A stretch of 6,531 nucleotides of DNA from Clostridia bacterium (GTDB lineage: Bacteria > Bacillota > Peptococcia > DRI-13 > DTU073), in the NCBI GenBank assembly GCA_012842035.1, contig DUTO01000124.1:1-6531 (forward strand), given 5' to 3'. Positions within the stretch are counted from its first letter, which is position 1. Every line of letters starts with the position of its first letter. Below the pieces are notes generated by a model. It was given only the letters and a program-made list of their open reading frames with translations. It had not been told where the DNA came from and searched no databases. Below are positions 5,272-6,531 of the stretch, one piece after another. Made by a program: the position numbers and the translations under genes.

Positions 5272-5306
5272 TCATGATTAATGATCAATTATGGGGGGGA
5301 TATAAA

Positions 5307-6531
5307 ATGCTGAACATTGCTTTGCAAGATAGTTCAGTAAAACAGTATGAAGTGGGGAGTACTGTTTTGCAGATTGCGGAAGATATCAGTAAAGGGTTAG
5401 CCAGAAAAGCTTTGGTAGCTAAATTGAATAATGAAGTGGTGGATTTGTCTTTTCCAGTTTATGAGGATTGCGCTTTAGAGCTTTTAACTTTTGCTTCTCC
5501 GGAGGGGCAAGACGCTTATCGACATACTACTTCTCATATCTTGGCACAGGCAGTTTTGCGACTTTTTCCACAAACAAAACTTGCTATTGGTCCTGCCATT
5601 GCTGATGGTTTTTATTATGACTTTGATACTGAACATATTTTTACGCCTGAGGACTTGGAGAAGATAGAGGCGGAAATGAAGAAAATTATTAAAGAGGATT
5701 TACCTTTAGTGAGGAAGGAATTAAGTCGTGAAGAGGCATTACAGCTGTTTAAGAAAAAAGGTGAAATGTATAAGGTGGAGTTAATTGAAGACTTACCCCA
5801 AGATGCACAAATTTCTCTTTATGAACAAGGCGAGTTTATTGACCTGTGTGCCGGACCTCATTTGCTTAGTACTGGGAAAGTAAAGGCTATTAAGCTAATG
5901 AGTCTGGCTGGTGCTTATTGGCGGGGTAATGAGCAGAATAAGATGCTACAGCGTATTTATGGTACTTCTTTTCCTAAAAAGTCTGCTCTGGATGAGTATC
6001 TCTTTCGTTTAGAAGAAGCGAAAAAGAGAGACCATCGCAAATTAGGGCAGGAGTTGAAGCTCTTTGCAGTGATGGAGGAAGGCCCCGGTTTCCCTTTTTT
6101 CTTTCCTAAGGGAATGGTGTTGAGAAATGAACTGGAAAATTATTGGCGACAGATTCATCGCGAATGGGGTTATCAGGAAATTAAAACTCCTCTTATTTTA
6201 AATCGTCAACTTTGGGAACGCTCGGGACATTGGTATCATTATCGGGAAAATATGTATACAACGGTTATTGATGAAGAGGACTATGCGATTAAGCCGATGA
6301 ATTGTCCGGGCTCGATGCTTGTTTATAATTCCGAATTGCATAGTTATCGAGATTTTCCCATTCGTACAGCTGAATTAGGTTTAGTACACAGACATGAATT
6401 GTCGGGCGCTTTGCATGGCTTGATGCGGGTGCGTAGTTTTACTCAGGACGATGCCCATATTTTTATGCTACCGGAGCAGATTACGGAAGAGATTAAAGGT
6501 GTCATTGATTTAGTGGATTCTGTTTATAAGC
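5307..6531 (+). CDS. thrS: Threonyl-tRNA synthetase, N-terminal 408 residues
   Basis: The frame is open from the ATG at 5307 to the right edge; the C-terminal part, including the anticodon-binding domain, is missing. The enzyme joins threonine to tRNA-Thr in the cytosol. Residues 1-60 form a TGS domain. Residues about 61-225 are the editing domain that removes mischarged serine, with H73 and H77 in HTTSH and C181 and H185 in DLCAGPH. The class II catalytic core follows: motif 1 around residues 262-295, zinc ligand C333 in KPMNCPGS, motif 2 R362-E364 running into SGALHGLMRVRSFTQDDAHIF, and zinc ligand H384. The third zinc histidine would be beyond the window. The start is supported by a G-rich ribosome site, seven G then A at 5293-5300, six bases before ATG. 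Expression is probably controlled by the attenuator in its leader. No internal frameshift or missing residue is seen. Confidence 0.96.
   Translation, partial: MLNIALQDSSVKQYEVGSTVLQIAEDISKGLARKALVAKLNNEVVDLSFPVYEDCALELLTFASPEGQDAYRHTTSHILAQAVLRLFPQTKLAIGPAIADGFYYDFDTEHIFTPEDLEKIEAEMKKIIKEDLPLVRKELSREEALQLFKKKGEMYKVELIEDLPQDAQISLYEQGEFIDLCAGPHLLSTGKVKAIKLMSLAGAYWRGNEQNKMLQRIYGTSFPKKSALDEYLFRLEEAKKRDHRKLGQELKLFAVMEEGPGFPFFFPKGMVLRNELENYWRQIHREWGYQEIKTPLILNRQLWERSGHWYHYRENMYTTVIDEEDYAIKPMNCPGSMLVYNSELHSYRDFPIRTAELGLVHRHELSGALHGLMRVRSFTQDDAHIFMLPEQITEEIKGVIDLVDSVYK

Noticed and set aside
1..6531. CRISPR array, insertion sequence or phage attachment site
   Set aside because: No regularly spaced repeats, transposase, terminal inverted repeats or integrase are visible. 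The tRNA genes show no duplicated 3' end beside an integrase.

Overview
The window comes from a low-GC, motile, probably spore-forming Firmicute of the Clostridia type. The evidence is the AT-rich sequence with strong AGGAGG-type ribosome sites, a YtxC-family sporulation protein, chemotaxis proteins of the CheX/CheY kind, consensus sigma-A promoters and a T-box-like leader. The gene order ytxC, DUF445, thrS recalls the ytxC-thrS neighbourhood of Bacillus subtilis. A Peptococcaceae-like clostridium is my inference; the species cannot be named from this sequence.

Layout. Bases 1-240 are the C-terminal end of a methyl-accepting chemotaxis protein. It runs stop-to-stop into a convergent gene (241-1488, minus) for an exported beta-propeller protein. 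Bases 1498-1888 hold no protein gene. They carry a minus-strand transcription unit, with its own promoter and terminator, for a very atypical tRNA-His(GTG)-like RNA, followed by a divergent consensus promoter for a normal tRNA-Val(GAC) at 1889-1965. Next come ytxC (2094-2993) and a DUF445 membrane protein (3032-3655) on the plus strand. A bidirectional terminator separates them from a minus-strand operon: a CheY receiver (4633-5004), then a CheX-type phosphatase fused to four MshEN-like repeats (3724-4614). Bases 5005-5306 are an AT-rich regulatory region. It holds the thrS promoter and a short transcription attenuator that looks like the 3' half of a T-box without the usual stem I. The first 408 codons of thrS run off the right edge.

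Function. The window mixes housekeeping translation genes (tRNA-Val, thrS), sporulation- or envelope-linked genes (ytxC, DUF445) and chemotaxis genes. Three points deserve attention: the tRNA-His-like RNA, whose acceptor and anticodon-loop anomalies argue against normal histidine decoding although it has good expression signals; the MshEN-CheX fusion, which could tie cyclic-di-GMP to CheY dephosphorylation; and the apparently stem-I-less T-box antiterminator/terminator before thrS.
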